Assembly: GCF_030052995.1 (NCBI RefSeq)
Contig: NZ_JASJPW010000002.1
Coordinates: forward strand, 186,001-250,000
Direction of reading: 5' to 3'
DNA length: 64,000 nt
DNA from: Gemmobacter sp. 24YEA27
GTDB taxonomy: Bacteria; Pseudomonadota; Alphaproteobacteria; Rhodobacterales; Rhodobacteraceae
In this document: one piece after another, positions 43,749-52,769 of the stretch
How the letters are laid out: the number at the start of each line of letters is the position of its first letter
How positions within the stretch are numbered: position 1 is the stretch's first letter
Notes under the pieces: generated by a model
Seen by the model: only the letters and a program-made list of their open reading frames with translations
Database searches by the model: none
Told to the model about the DNA's origin: nothing
Translations under genes and position numbers: made by a program

Positions 43749-44384
43749 CTACCTGACTCCCCGAAATTCCTCCCCCTCAAAGACCTTGCACGGGTCACCG
43801 CGCTGGATCTGGCCGTGCATGTCATGCACCGCCGCTTTTTGCGTGGCCAGAGCCTGTGCCCGATCGGCCGAGATCAGCACCGACAGGCGGTCCAGCGCGA
43901 CGCGGCGGTTCATGTGCTGTGAGCGGCTGTCCCTGACCACTACCGACCAGGCCCGCCCCTCCGGATCGACCCAGCGGGCGCGGATCGCGCTTGAGGTCTT
44001 GTTCTGATGCTGCCCCCCGGGACCGCCGGCACGGATGGCCTGCATCTCCACCGTCTCCGCGTCGATTCGGATCGCGACGGGAACTGGCGCAAGGCGGAAG
44101 ATCTGGGCGAACCAGTTCTTCCTTGGGTGCTTTGGCCGCAGACTGCTGGCGCAGCGCCAAAGGATGCTGCCCTCCCATTCCCGCACCATTTCCGCAGCAC
44201 CTGTGCCTGTCAGAACGATCACCGCCGAGGCGGGGCCATGCAGCGCGGGACGTTCGGCCACGTCCATATCGAGACCCAGCAGCTCGGCCTCTTCAGCGAG
44301 CCGGACCAGCAGATGTGCCACAGCCTGACGGCATTCGCCGGGGCCGTTGCCACTGGACAGCAAAAGGGTTTCCCGTTCCGTCAT
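43749..44384 (-). CDS. prfH: peptide chain release factor H-like protein
   Basis: 211 residues. The class I release-factor catalytic domain has its GGQ at 123-125 (AGGPGGQHQNKT), followed by the conserved RSQHMNRRVAL helix. It lacks the stop-codon-recognition domains of RF1/RF2, as expected for PrfH. Its ATG overlaps the rtcB stop (ATGA). RtcB-PrfH pairs are reported to rescue ribosomes stalled by rRNA damage and then reseal the RNA. Action on ribosomes in the cytoplasm. Confidence 0.88.
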   Translation of the reverse strand: MTERETLLLSSGNGPGECRQAVAHLLVRLAEEAELLGLDMDVAERPALHGPASAVIVLTGTGAAEMVREWEGSILWRCASSLRPKHPRKNWFAQIFRLAPVPVAIRIDAETVEMQAIRAGGPGGQHQNKTSSAIRARWVDPEGRAWSVVVRDSRSQHMNRRVALDRLSVLISADRAQALATQKAAVHDMHGQIQRGDPCKVFEGEEFRGVR

Positions 44385-45526
44385 TCTGCATCTCCCGCAA
44401 CGGCTTTGCCAGCCGTCTTGAAGGTAATCAGCGGCACCAGCCGCGCGATGGGCTGGGCCAAGCCGAAATCGGCCAGATCACTCACCACCGCTTCGGGGTT
44501 CTTGTAGGCGGAGCCAGCCTCTTCCATCAGCAGATCCCGGTCCGCGCAGACCACGCGCCCGCCAAAGCGGTTGCGGGTCAGCGCCGCGAGGTCAGACTTC
44601 GCCTTGCGCACGCGCCCATGCATCGAGGCGCGGTCATAGCGGCGCCCCGCCCCATGTGACACCGATCCAAGCGCCTCAGGCACAAGGTCCGGCACCGACA
44701 GAACGTAGCTGGGCGCATCGCGCGACCCGGCCAGGGGCACCAGGCCCTGATCAGCTCCCGCCGCGCCCTTGCGGTGCAGCCACAGCCCGTCCTGAGCCAC
44801 GACCTGATTGTGAACGGTATCGCAGATCAGGCAAGCCTCACAGGACAGCGCCTCGGCCGCTAGAGCGGCAATCAGCGCGCGATTCAGCCGCGCCCAGACC
44901 ATCGCGGCATCGTGCAAGGCCAGATAGCGACCGGCCGCAGCGCTGTCCGGGGCGTAGCCTTGCTTCCAGCTGTCATCCAGTCCCTCGAAGATCTGTGCGC
45001 CCCGCCCGCGCGAGCCGGAATGGACCAGCAGGCATAGATCACCCGGCCGCAGCGTGGTTGCTTCCGGGCCGCTGATCTCTTCAACGGCCTGCACCTCGCA
45101 GAAGTGGTTGCCGCCGCCAATGCTGCCCAGACCATCGGCGGCGATCAGCCCTTCGATGCCTGCGGTGACCAGCGCGCTGGCGGCATCCTCAGGATCGGCA
45201 CCATCGTCCAGCACGGCCAACCGTCGGACAGCTTTGTCGATCTTCAGCCGGTGACGCGGCAGATCAAGCCGCCAGAGAGCCATACCGCAGCCGATGTCCG
45301 GCCCTACCAGTTGCGGCCAGATGCGGTCGGCCAGAAAGCTGGCGCCGACTGGGCCGAAGCGGCCGGGATGCAGGTCGGGGAAGCCTGCGACGGCCACCAT
45401 GCCGGGCCAGCCAGCCACCTGAGCAAGCTGATCCTCGGCCCGGCCCTCGATCCAGGCTTGCGATGAATAGAAACGGGAGATGCGGGCGCGCGCGGCGCTC
45501 TGCTCCCCCAAAATGGGAGTGCCCAT
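44381..45526 (-). CDS. rtcB: RNA ligase RtcB family protein
   Basis: 381 residues from ATG 45526 (MGTPILGEQ). GTP/Mn-dependent ligase joining 3'-phosphate or 2',3'-cyclic phosphate to 5'-OH RNA ends. The metal Cys80 is in GPDIGCGM, His in GGGNHFCEV, His in VHSGSRGRG, and the guanylated His in VSHGAGRRYDR. Shorter than E. coli RtcB, as usual for the subgroup coupled to prfH. Translationally coupled to prfH; no RtcR regulator or sigma-54 promoter is evident. Confidence 0.9.
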   Translation of the reverse strand: MGTPILGEQSAARARISRFYSSQAWIEGRAEDQLAQVAGWPGMVAVAGFPDLHPGRFGPVGASFLADRIWPQLVGPDIGCGMALWRLDLPRHRLKIDKAVRRLAVLDDGADPEDAASALVTAGIEGLIAADGLGSIGGGNHFCEVQAVEEISGPEATTLRPGDLCLLVHSGSRGRGAQIFEGLDDSWKQGYAPDSAAAGRYLALHDAAMVWARLNRALIAALAAEALSCEACLICDTVHNQVVAQDGLWLHRKGAAGADQGLVPLAGSRDAPSYVLSVPDLVPEALGSVSHGAGRRYDRASMHGRVRKAKSDLAALTRNRFGGRVVCADRDLLMEEAGSAYKNPEAVVSDLADFGLAQPIARLVPLITFKTAGKAVAGDAE

Positions 45527-45972
45527 CGGGTTTGTCTTTCCATGACAGAACACGCGACCAAAATGGCCGCAGATGGATCGACGGGTGAAAGGAAAGCCCC
45601 GAGGGCTGTCAGACCCGCGTCAGATCCGAAGGAAGGGTTGTGATGATGAATGCTGTCATGTCATGCCCTCCTTGGCTGCGGGTGTGGTTCGTCTCTGGCA
45701 GATATACTTTTGCGCTGCACGGCGAAAGTGGGCGCCGGAAACACGCCGTCACCTGATGCACAGCGGATACACATCTGCCTGATGCGGGCTTTTGCGATCA
45801 TCAAATGCGCGGCCTTACTTGAACGACAGCTTTGCGGAATGCGGCTAGGGCGACCGGCAACTCCGTCCCGCATCGCTGCCGACTTGGCTGGGTGTTTGCT
45901 GCGGAGCAAGACGACCGGCAGCTTCCGGGAACGCCGCCGCGCAGCATCGGTCGGGGCTGAGCGTCCGCAATG

Positions 45973-46140
45973 GGCCGAGCCTGTGTCAAAACCAAAAATC
46001 CCCTCAACAGCGACGAACGATTTTCTGTTTGAAGTGGATATCATGCGCGGCGATTGAACGATACTCCCTCCTATTGCACTATCATGGAACATTGTTCCAG
46101 GGTCAGCGGGCCATGGATGAGTTTTGACACAGGCTCGGCC
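45973..46140. mobile_element. MITE-like element, 168 bp, perfect 20-bp terminal inverted repeats
   Basis: GGCCGAGCCTGTGTCAAAAC at 45973-45992 and its exact complement at 46121-46140. No transposase inside. The second copy at 59066-59233 has one mismatch in the left arm. Probably a non-autonomous derivative of an IS. The 700 bp between rtcB and the GIY-YIG gene otherwise hold no convincing gene. Confidence 0.6.
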
Positions 46141-46304
46141 GAGGGTGTGTCAAAACTCGACTTTATGGCAGTGACGCAGAATAAAATTCCATTACGAAGC
46201 CAACAATAGGTCTCCGATTCGCACCGATGCGAGCACAGGACCTTCGTTTTGGAATATCATTCTCCATCGCAGCTCCGGAACCCAGTTATGACACAGCCTC
46301 GGCC
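46137..46304. mobile_element. second MITE-like unit, 168 bp, sharing its end with the first
   Basis: Arms GGCCGAGGGTGTGTCAAAACT (46137 onward) and the complementary-type AGTTATGACACAGCCTCGG ending at 46304. Same length and same arm motif as the unit at 45973, overlapping it by four bases. The junction forms a 13-bp stem (GAGTTTTGACACA/TGTGTCAAAACTC) around CTCGGCCGAG. The copy at 59230-59397 is present too. Confidence 0.5.
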
Positions 46305-46976
46305 GGGGACGAATGCGGCACCGTTGATAGTTTGCTACAGAATAGCGCTTGGCGTGCCGAGGAGAAGCTGCTGATCAGCCAAATCGCCTATCGCTCCTAT
46401 CGTGCAGCGGCAGGACAGGCGCTGGCCGTACACGGTGCGGAACTGGATGACGACGAAATCGAGCAGGCCCTGAAGATCAGGGTCCGGGAGGTTAACGTAT
46501 TCGGCGAACCATCGGTGGAAACGGAGGAGACGGGGTTGATCCCGTTCGGCCAAGTGTTCAAGCCGTCTCGGGCTTTCCCGGGAAGCCATGGCGAGCGCAC
46601 TGCTCACTACGAAGACGGCGAGGCCTACGTCTACCTCGCCGTCTTCGAGGGCGACGGACACGCGCGGCTCACTCGGAAGAAGGAGTTCGGCGACAAGTCC
46701 GTCGCCATGAAAATTGGCGTTTCAAACGACACCAAACGCCGACTGGTGGAGCTGAACGCAGGCATCCCCCCCGCTGCCAGCGGCAAGTGGAGGATCAGTA
46801 TGATCTCGCAGCCCTTTGCGGACAAGAAATCCGCTGAAGCGAGCGAAGCGCTGTTCAAGGATCAGGCCCAATCTCGAATGGAAAGCTTGGGCCGAGAGTT
46901 CTTTTGGGGCAGGCTTAACGACGCCAACTCCGTCTTCTGGTCACTGCCCGGCATAGCTCGGTTCGCTAGGAAATAG
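46227..46976 (+). CDS. GIY-YIG-like nuclease domain protein with repeat-derived N-terminus
   Basis: 249 residues. The first about 41 residues (MRAQDLRFGISFSIAAPEPS...) are encoded inside the 381-bp repeat. The native part starts near residue 42 (WRAEEKLLISQIAYRSY). The C-terminal half has AYVYLAVFEGD, MKIGVSNDTKRRLVELN and EFFWGRL, the order of a T5orf172/GIY-YIG domain, but the classic second Tyr-Ile-Gly strand is altered. Probably a truncated gene given a new start by the repeat insertion; activity uncertain. Confidence 0.55.
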   Translation: MRAQDLRFGISFSIAAPEPSYDTASAGDECGTVDSLLQNSAWRAEEKLLISQIAYRSYRAAAGQALAVHGAELDDDEIEQALKIRVREVNVFGEPSVETEETGLIPFGQVFKPSRAFPGSHGERTAHYEDGEAYVYLAVFEGDGHARLTRKKEFGDKSVAMKIGVSNDTKRRLVELNAGIPPAASGKWRISMISQPFADKKSAEASEALFKDQAQSRMESLGREFFWGRLNDANSVFWSLPGIARFARK

Positions 46977-47801
46977 GCCGCCGTCATCCTGCGTATCGTC
47001 ATGGCGCGCATGCTGCGTACGGCGCAGGTCGATGTGTATGCCGAACACAAAAGTGCGCCCAAGATACAACATTATCATAGAGCCGCTTTGTCGTCCCTCG
47101 CATTCTTGTGAAATGCCGTTTCCGACATCTGTCTTCCACGATTCTTTCCAAGCTTCCGCGTCCGCAATAGGCTTGGACCCTTCTTTCGCTGCATTTGGCG
47201 TGAATGTCGGCTTTGGGCCGCCCACGCCTAGCAAATGCTGCGCCACGGATGATGCAGTCCATACTTCCGGTGTTTTGCCGCGTCAGGTTCCTTGAAGTCA
47301 ATTTTATAGGCAGGTAGCTGTCCCCAGTCGAGCGCTTGGCCGTTCTCAATCACTCGATGAAGAGTTCATCCGGATCAATCCGCAGCAGCCCGTCCAGCCC
47401 GTTCTTTCGCCAGGCAGGATGCGTGTCGGAATATGGTGCTTTGATGGTCAGCCAAAAAAAAATTCCCTCATTTCCGATTTCGAGACTGATGGGATCTGCG
47501 GAGAAGTCAAGTCGATGATCGATTGCAATGCTGGTACCGTCAACGATTTGGATGGCAGCATCGCTGTAGACGGGCTGTTGCCCATGCTTGCGATTGGGTT
47601 CCTCCGCCCAAACCATGTCACGGTTGAACCACACTATCAGAGATTCACGACGCTCGAGCGCTTTGTTATAAGCGGGTCAGTTAGGTGTTCGGTCGGTCAG
47701 AGTGCTCGGGCTGCACATCGACCCCAGCTATCACGATGGTTTCACAACAGGAACCATAATAGGATTTGTGCAACGGAGCCCGGTAGCCGCCCAATTCACA
47801 C
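46977..47801. other. gene-poor stretch with an IS5-family transposase fragment
   Basis: 825 bp, AT-richer, no intact gene. On the minus strand 47673-47548 reads YNKALERRESLIVWF and VYSDAAIQ, the N-terminal part of an IS5-type transposase. The frame then continues into unrelated sequence (IVDGTSIAIDHRLDF) to 47350. Several 60-116 residue frames at 46.9-47.3 kb have no recognisable features. Confidence 0.5.
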
Positions 47802-48722
47802 TCATAACTTATAACTCAGCCAAGGCGGAATCTTGAATGATTCGACCATGTAATCCACGAATGCTCTTATTCTCGGTAACGGATGCCTCTCCGGCAAATA
47901 TACCGCCTGAATCGCCGTTTGATCAACAAATTCATGAGAACGCAAAAGTCTGACAAGTTTTCCTTGCCGAATATAGGGAAGCGCCAAATGCTCTGCCATA
48001 CGCATGATTCCGCAACCAGCCAGGCAATGATTTGACAGCGCAAGGCCATCGGTGCTTTTGAAATTACCCGCGATTTGTATGATACGCTGCTCACCGTCAA
48101 CTATGAAAGGCCATCTATTCAGATGTTCCCGACGACCGAACCACATCAAGCAATTATGACCGGAAAGATCCGTCGGGGTGTCCGGCAAGCCATATTTCGC
48201 AATATAAGACGGCGCTGCCACAACCAGCCGCCTGAGATCACAGAGCTTTCGTCGAATTAAAGTTGAATTTTCCATTACCCCCATTCGAATTGCAACATCA
48301 AATCCGTTCTCTATAAGGTTTGCTACCTCGTCGTTCAGATTGACCGTTATTTCTATGTCAGGGTGTTGCTCCATGAACTGTGGCAACCTGGGAAGAATTT
48401 GATCGTAGCCAAAGGCAACAGGGATTGTAATACGCAAAGATCCCGACACCTGCGCGCGCAAACTTAAAAAATCGCTCTCAAACTGGTCAACACTGTCTGT
48501 AATGCGGGCGGCCTCTGTAACATAGTACTCACCCTCGGCAGTCAGCCGGTGTCCGCGTGTACTGCGATGCAGGAGTTTTACGCCTAAACGTTTTTCCAGG
48601 CCGTGGATAGCCTGGCTGATAAATGCCTGACTGACCCCAAGCTGTCTCGCGGCTGCACTAAAGCCCCCAGCTTCGACGATGGCGCGGACAACGCGCATTT
48701 CCAACAGCCTGTTGTCTTTCAA
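47802..48722 (-). CDS. LysR family transcriptional regulator
   Basis: 306 residues from TTG 48722, chosen because GGGGGGAG sits five bases upstream and LKDNRLLEMRVVRAIVEAG is the usual LysR opening. An upstream ATG at 48827 has no such site. The helix-turn-helix is GFSAAARQLGVSQAFISQAIHGLEKRLG, followed by a periplasmic-binding-like effector domain. It lies 3' of etfA in the same direction, so it may be the last gene of the catabolic operon and autoregulate it. Lower GC than the operon genes. Confidence 0.88.
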   Translation of the reverse strand: MKDNRLLEMRVVRAIVEAGGFSAAARQLGVSQAFISQAIHGLEKRLGVKLLHRSTRGHRLTAEGEYYVTEAARITDSVDQFESDFLSLRAQVSGSLRITIPVAFGYDQILPRLPQFMEQHPDIEITVNLNDEVANLIENGFDVAIRMGVMENSTLIRRKLCDLRRLVVAAPSYIAKYGLPDTPTDLSGHNCLMWFGRREHLNRWPFIVDGEQRIIQIAGNFKSTDGLALSNHCLAGCGIMRMAEHLALPYIRQGKLVRLLRSHEFVDQTAIQAVYLPERHPLPRIRAFVDYMVESFKIPPWLSYKL

Positions 48723-48911
48723 CTGCTCCCCCCTTTTACCGGCCGCTCGCGCTGCGGCGAGCTTCGGTTGGTTTGCACGGTCAGGATATTGCAACAGGGT
48801 GCTGCGAACTTCGCGCGGGCCTGTCATCAGCTTTATGTGACATTCCGGGCAGAATTCCGCAACCGGGCGCTGTGTGCGGGGCAGGGCATCTCCACTTTCC
48901 GCCGGCGATGC

Positions 48912-49823
48912 TCAGAGTCTGTCGGAAAGTTCGGGAACCAGGGTGAAGAGGTCGCCCACCAGGCCATAATCGGCGACCTGGAAGATCGGGGCTTCTTCAT
49001 CCTTGTTGATGGCGACGATCACCTTCGAGTCCTTCATACCGGCAAGATGCTGGATCGCGCCCGAAATACCAATCGCGACATAAAGGTTTGGCGCCACCAC
49101 CTTTCCGGTCTGACCGACCTGCCAGTCATTCGGCGCATAGCCCGCATCGACGGCTGCGCGGCTGGCCCCCAGGGCGGCATTCAGTTTGTCGGCCAGCGCC
49201 GCAATCACCGCAAAGCTTTCCTTCGAACCGACGCCGCGGCCACCTGAGACCACGATTTTGGCGGAGGTCAGATCCGGGCGTTCAGAGGCGGCCAAACGGT
49301 TTTCTACCAGGGTTGAAAGACCGGTTGCCGCCACATCGGACACAGTTTCGACGGGAGCAGAGCCAGTTTCAGGCATCGGCGCAAAGGCCGCCGTTCGGAC
49401 AGAGAAGACCTTTTTCGCATCCGAGGATCTCACAGTCTGCATCGCGTTGCCGGCATAGATCGGGCGCTCGAATGTATCGGCGCCGATCACGGAGGTCACA
49501 TCCGAGGTCACCATGACATCCAGAAGGGCCGCCACGCGCGGCAATATGTTCTTGTTACTGGCGGTCGCAGGACCGGTGATATGGCTGTAGGCGCCGGCCA
49601 GGCCGACCACCAGATCGGCCAGCGGCTCTGCAAGCCCGTTACCATCGTCGGCATTGAGCACTTTTGCCACGCCTTCGAGCTTTGCTGCGGCGGCTGCCGC
49701 AGCCGCAGGACCCGCGACCAGCAGATGCACTTCGCCAAGGAATTTTACCGCGGTTACGGTTCTGGCAACCGAATCCGTGGCAAGATGCCCTTCATTCACG
49801 TCAGCAATCAGCAAAACAGCCAT
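48912..49823 (-). CDS. etfA: electron transfer flavoprotein alpha subunit
   Basis: 303 residues. The C-terminal FAD domain shows [14 protein letters not shown] near 205, [27 protein letters not shown] near 240-270 and [20 protein letters not shown] near 280. The start overlaps the etfB stop by one base (TGATG). EtfAB carries electrons from flavin dehydrogenases to the quinone pool through ETF-QO. Placement behind a GMC dehydrogenase instead of acyl-CoA genes suggests a dedicated acceptor; that is inference. It may instead be the genome's general ETF. Confidence 0.93.
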   Translation of the reverse strand: MAVLLIADVNEGHLATDSVARTVTAVKFLGEVHLLVAGPAAAAAAAAKLEGVAKVLNADDGNGLAEPLADLVVGLAGAYSHITGPATASNKNILPRVAALLDVMVTSDVTSVIGADTFERPIYAGNAMQTVRSSDAKKVFSVRTAAFAPMPETGSAPVETVSDVAATGLSTLVENRLAASERPDLTSAKIVVSGGRGVGSKESFAVIAALADKLNAALGASRAAVDAGYAPNDWQVGQTGKVVAPNLYVAIGISGAIQHLAGMKDSKVIVAINKDEEAPIFQVADYGLVGDLFTLVPELSDRL

Positions 49824-50584
49824 CAGATCACGCCCTCTTCGTCTTTGAGTTTTGCCACCAGCTCATCGACCGAGGCAAGTTTGACACCGGCCTTGCGGCC
49901 CGCCGGCTCGGTGGTCTTAATAACGGTCAGGCGCGGCGTGATATCGACGCCGCAATCTGCCGGTGTCCTGACAGTCAGGGGCTTTGCCTTGGCCTTCATG
50001 ATATTCGGCAGGCTTGCATAGCGCGGCTCATTGAGGCGCAGATCGACCGTGATGACCGCTGGCAGCTTCACTTCGATGACCTGAAGGCCGCCATCGACCT
50101 CACGGGTGACTTTGGCTTTGTCGCCCTCGATGACAATCTCTGAGGCAAAGGTTGCCTGGGCCTGCCCCAGAAGCGCTGCCAGCATCTGGCCGGTTGCGTT
50201 CAGATCATTGTCGATCGCCTGCTTTCCGGCCAGAACCAGGCCGGGGGCTTCTTCTTTCACCACAGCGGCCAGCAGTTTCGCAACCGCCAGCGGCTCGACA
50301 TCGGTATGCACATCCGAGGCCGCCTCGATCAGGATCGCGCGGTCTGCGCCCATCGCAAGTGCAGTCCTGAGCGTTTCCTGCGCCTGTTTGACGCCTATCG
50401 AAACCACTACGACCTCGGTCGCGATACCCTTTTCCTTCAGGCGGATCGCCTCTTCCACCGCGATCTCGTCAAAAGGGTTCATCGACATTTTGACATTCGC
50501 GAGATCGACACCCGATCCGTTCGCTTTCACGCGAACTTTCACATTGTAGTCAATCACCCGTTTGACAGGTACCAATACCTTCAT
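49823..50584 (-). CDS. etfB: electron transfer flavoprotein beta subunit
   Basis: 253 residues. [19 protein letters not shown] opening, AMP-site segment [25 protein letters not shown] and the recognition loop [22 protein letters not shown]. Full length for the family. It sits 53 bp after the small GMC subunit gene and is coupled to etfA. Confidence 0.94.
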   Translation of the reverse strand: MKVLVPVKRVIDYNVKVRVKANGSGVDLANVKMSMNPFDEIAVEEAIRLKEKGIATEVVVVSIGVKQAQETLRTALAMGADRAILIEAASDVHTDVEPLAVAKLLAAVVKEEAPGLVLAGKQAIDNDLNATGQMLAALLGQAQATFASEIVIEGDKAKVTREVDGGLQVIEVKLPAVITVDLRLNEPRYASLPNIMKAKAKPLTVRTPADCGVDITPRLTVIKTTEPAGRKAGVKLASVDELVAKLKDEEGVI

Positions 50585-50637
50585 GCCCTAACTCTCACTT
50601 TTTCCGTTATGGGGGGCTGTGCATCGCCCATTACGAT

Positions 50638-51066
50638 TCAGATATGCGTGTAGACGTCGCCGCGACCAACGGGGCCTTCGATCAGAGAGATGATCTCGTC
50701 ATAATCGACCGTTTCGCGCATTTCGGACTGGCCACGATATCCCAGCCTTTCATTCACCTCGGCATTCATGAAATAGGCTCCCGCGATAACACGGCTGATC
50801 AGCCCGAAATCCGTATCAGAGAGAGTAAGCAGCCCGTCGAGATCGACAGGGGCAAGCTCTGCAGCGCGCCCGACCGCCAGAACGAAGCCGGGTGCCAGAT
50901 CGTCACGCCGCAGAAGGGCCGCGCGCAGATGGCGGTCCAGCACCCCCGCCTTGGATGCCGAGGGCATGGCACGTTCAGGATCGGCCGGGATCAGCGTATC
51001 CATGATTTTCTGCAGCAAAGCGCCGTTATGGGCAAAAAAAGCGTCAAGGGTCTTGGTGTCCGGCAT
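50638..51066 (-). CDS. small subunit of a GMC dehydrogenase (gluconate 2-dehydrogenase subunit 3-like)
   Basis: 142 residues, helical, from ATG 51066 after GAAAGGAG. The helical pattern (MDTLIPADPER, YFMNAEVNERLGYRG, YDEI) and the adjacency to a GMC flavoprotein match the subunit-3 family that chaperones or completes such dehydrogenases. Unlike most members it has no Tat signal, so the complex should stay in the cytoplasm. It lies 29 bp after the GMC gene. Family call rests largely on context. Confidence 0.65.
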   Translation of the reverse strand: MPDTKTLDAFFAHNGALLQKIMDTLIPADPERAMPSASKAGVLDRHLRAALLRRDDLAPGFVLAVGRAAELAPVDLDGLLTLSDTDFGLISRVIAGAYFMNAEVNERLGYRGQSEMRETVDYDEIISLIEGPVGRGDVYTHI

Positions 51067-51095
51067 ATCCGGCTCCTTTCTTCAAAGCTGGGGGC

Positions 51096-52736
51096 TCAGA
51101 CGTTTGCCAGGCTGACGCTCTGATTGCGGGCGGTTTCGAGGATGTGCTCTGCCGAGCGCAAGGCCAGAGCGGCGACGGTGCCGGTCGGGTTCACGCAGCT
51201 GGATGTCGGCATCACGCTGCCATCGGCAATGAAGAGGTTTTTCACCTCATGCGATCGCCCGTAAGAGTCCACGACAGATTGGGTGGGATCCTCGCCCATC
51301 ACGCATGTGCCCAGCATGTGCCAGCCGGTCTCGCGGAAGAATGGGGCGCGCAGCACCTCATAGGCACCCGCCTCCCTGAGGCTTTCTTCAGCCCGTTCCA
51401 CGTTGAACTGCATCAGGCGCCGGGTGTTTTCGTTGTTGCGATAGACCATCTTCGGTGCCGGAAGCCCGTCCTCATCCGTCATGGTCGGATGTAGCGTGAC
51501 ATAGTTTGTCTCTTCCGGAAGATCTTCGGCGATGATTGACCAGTCGATGGAACGGCCAAAGCGCTGATGGACGGTCTTGTGGAAGTCCTTGCCCCAGCCG
51601 GCATTGTCGCCCCAGGGGAAGGCACCGATGGTGTTGAGCGGCCCGCCGGTTCCCATAAGTTGCCATTTAGCACCGCGCAGGAAATCGGTGTCCTTGCGGG
51701 TTTCCGCGAACTCCATCGAATAGAGGCGCTGTCCGAAGGGCCCCTGCCAGTTCTCGAAGAAATCCTCGAAGAGGCCGATCACCGTGGCATATGGGTGCAT
51801 CATCAGCCGTTTGCCTACCATGCCGGAGCGATTGCCCAGCCCGTCGGCAAACGCATTGCTGACAGAGTTCAGCAAGAGCCTTGGCGTTCCAAGCCCATTG
51901 GCTGCAAGCACGATGATCCGCCCGCGCTGGCGATAGGTTGTCCCGGTTTCGCGATCAACATAGATAACCGCCCGCGCAAGGCCTTCCTTGTCCACCTCGA
52001 TTTGCTGCACCCGCGCATTGGTCAGCAGGACGGCACCGAGACGTCGCGCCTTCGGCCAATGTGTCCGGTCAGGAGAGGCTTTCGCGCCATCGAAACAGCC
52101 CCAGAGGCAGGCCCCGCGACGGACGCAGGGTTCAAGCCCGTTGTGTTTGATGCTGGCAATCGAATTAGAGCCCGGCCACCAGTGCCAGCCAAGGCGATCA
52201 TGCGCCTCGATCATCTTCTTTTCCATCACCTTCAGGTTGAAGGGGGGCAGCGGAACATCGTGATAGGGCCATGCCGGATCGCCTGCCACACCCGAGACCG
52301 AGAAATCCACGCTGACCCGGTCGTAATAGGGTGCCAGATCCTCATAGGAAATCGGCCAGTCATCGGCGACACCATCCAGCGTACGCACCCTGAAATCACT
52401 GGGGCGAAACCGATGCCAGGCAGCGGCATAGAGCACGGCGCTTCCGCCCACACCGTTCCACATCAGGGGCGCCACATCGGATTCGGAATCGTCCACCGGG
52501 TAATCCGAGGGCGCCGCGCGATGGTTTGGGTTCCAGCTGAAATGCCGGTCTTTGGTGAATTCGAAATCCACGCCCTGGTTCTTGATGAGAGCATAGTCGG
52601 GGAAGCTTCCCTGCTCGAGGCAGACCACACTAAGTCCCTGTTCTGAAAGACGTTTGGCAACCACCGCCCCGCTAGGTCCGGCCCCGACGATCACCACATC
52701 GGCAATCGTCTTCGACATCGCAAGTTTCTCGCTCAT
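51096..52736 (-). CDS. GMC family FAD-dependent dehydrogenase, iron-sulfur type
   Basis: 546 residues. The FAD motif VGAGPSGAVVAKRL is at 17-30, the GMC substrate-domain His in GWHMLGTCVMG near 480 and the partner Asn in SSCVNPTGT near 523. Cys204, Cys210 and Cys214 (CVRRGACLWGC) resemble the 3Fe-4S site of FAD glucose/gluconate/fructose dehydrogenases. No Tat or Sec signal and no cytochrome c gene nearby. EtfBA follow instead, suggesting ETF as electron acceptor. Substrate probably a sugar, sugar acid or glycoside brought in by the adjacent ABC transporter. Confidence 0.85.
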   Translation of the reverse strand: MSEKLAMSKTIADVVIVGAGPSGAVVAKRLSEQGLSVVCLEQGSFPDYALIKNQGVDFEFTKDRHFSWNPNHRAAPSDYPVDDSESDVAPLMWNGVGGSAVLYAAAWHRFRPSDFRVRTLDGVADDWPISYEDLAPYYDRVSVDFSVSGVAGDPAWPYHDVPLPPFNLKVMEKKMIEAHDRLGWHWWPGSNSIASIKHNGLEPCVRRGACLWGCFDGAKASPDRTHWPKARRLGAVLLTNARVQQIEVDKEGLARAVIYVDRETGTTYRQRGRIIVLAANGLGTPRLLLNSVSNAFADGLGNRSGMVGKRLMMHPYATVIGLFEDFFENWQGPFGQRLYSMEFAETRKDTDFLRGAKWQLMGTGGPLNTIGAFPWGDNAGWGKDFHKTVHQRFGRSIDWSIIAEDLPEETNYVTLHPTMTDEDGLPAPKMVYRNNENTRRLMQFNVERAEESLREAGAYEVLRAPFFRETGWHMLGTCVMGEDPTQSVVDSYGRSHEVKNLFIADGSVMPTSSCVNPTGTVAALALRSAEHILETARNQSVSLANV

Positions 52737-52769
52737 TTGGCTATCCGTTTCGCTGATTCAGGCTTCAGG

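Larger units (their letters stand above)
45970..46350. repeat. 381-bp direct repeat, copy 1
   Basis: Nearly identical to 59063-59443 (constant offset 13093 bp, only a handful of substitutions). It contains two overlapping 168-bp MITE-like units. The two copies bracket the GIY-YIG gene and the whole aldolase-to-LysR catabolic operon in direct orientation. Confidence 0.85.

Noticed and set aside
45661..46092. 143-residue leftward frame crossing the MITE, and its counterpart at 58766-59185
   Set aside because: Only the part inside the repeat is shared; the rest diverges completely. Better explained as repeat DNA than as a gene family.
46941..47349. leftward frames of 101 and 116 residues
   Set aside because: Overlapping one another, no start signals, no recognisable motif, in a region of IS debris.
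51567..52646. 359-residue rightward frame opposite the GMC gene
   Set aside because: Shadow of conserved FAD dehydrogenase codons.
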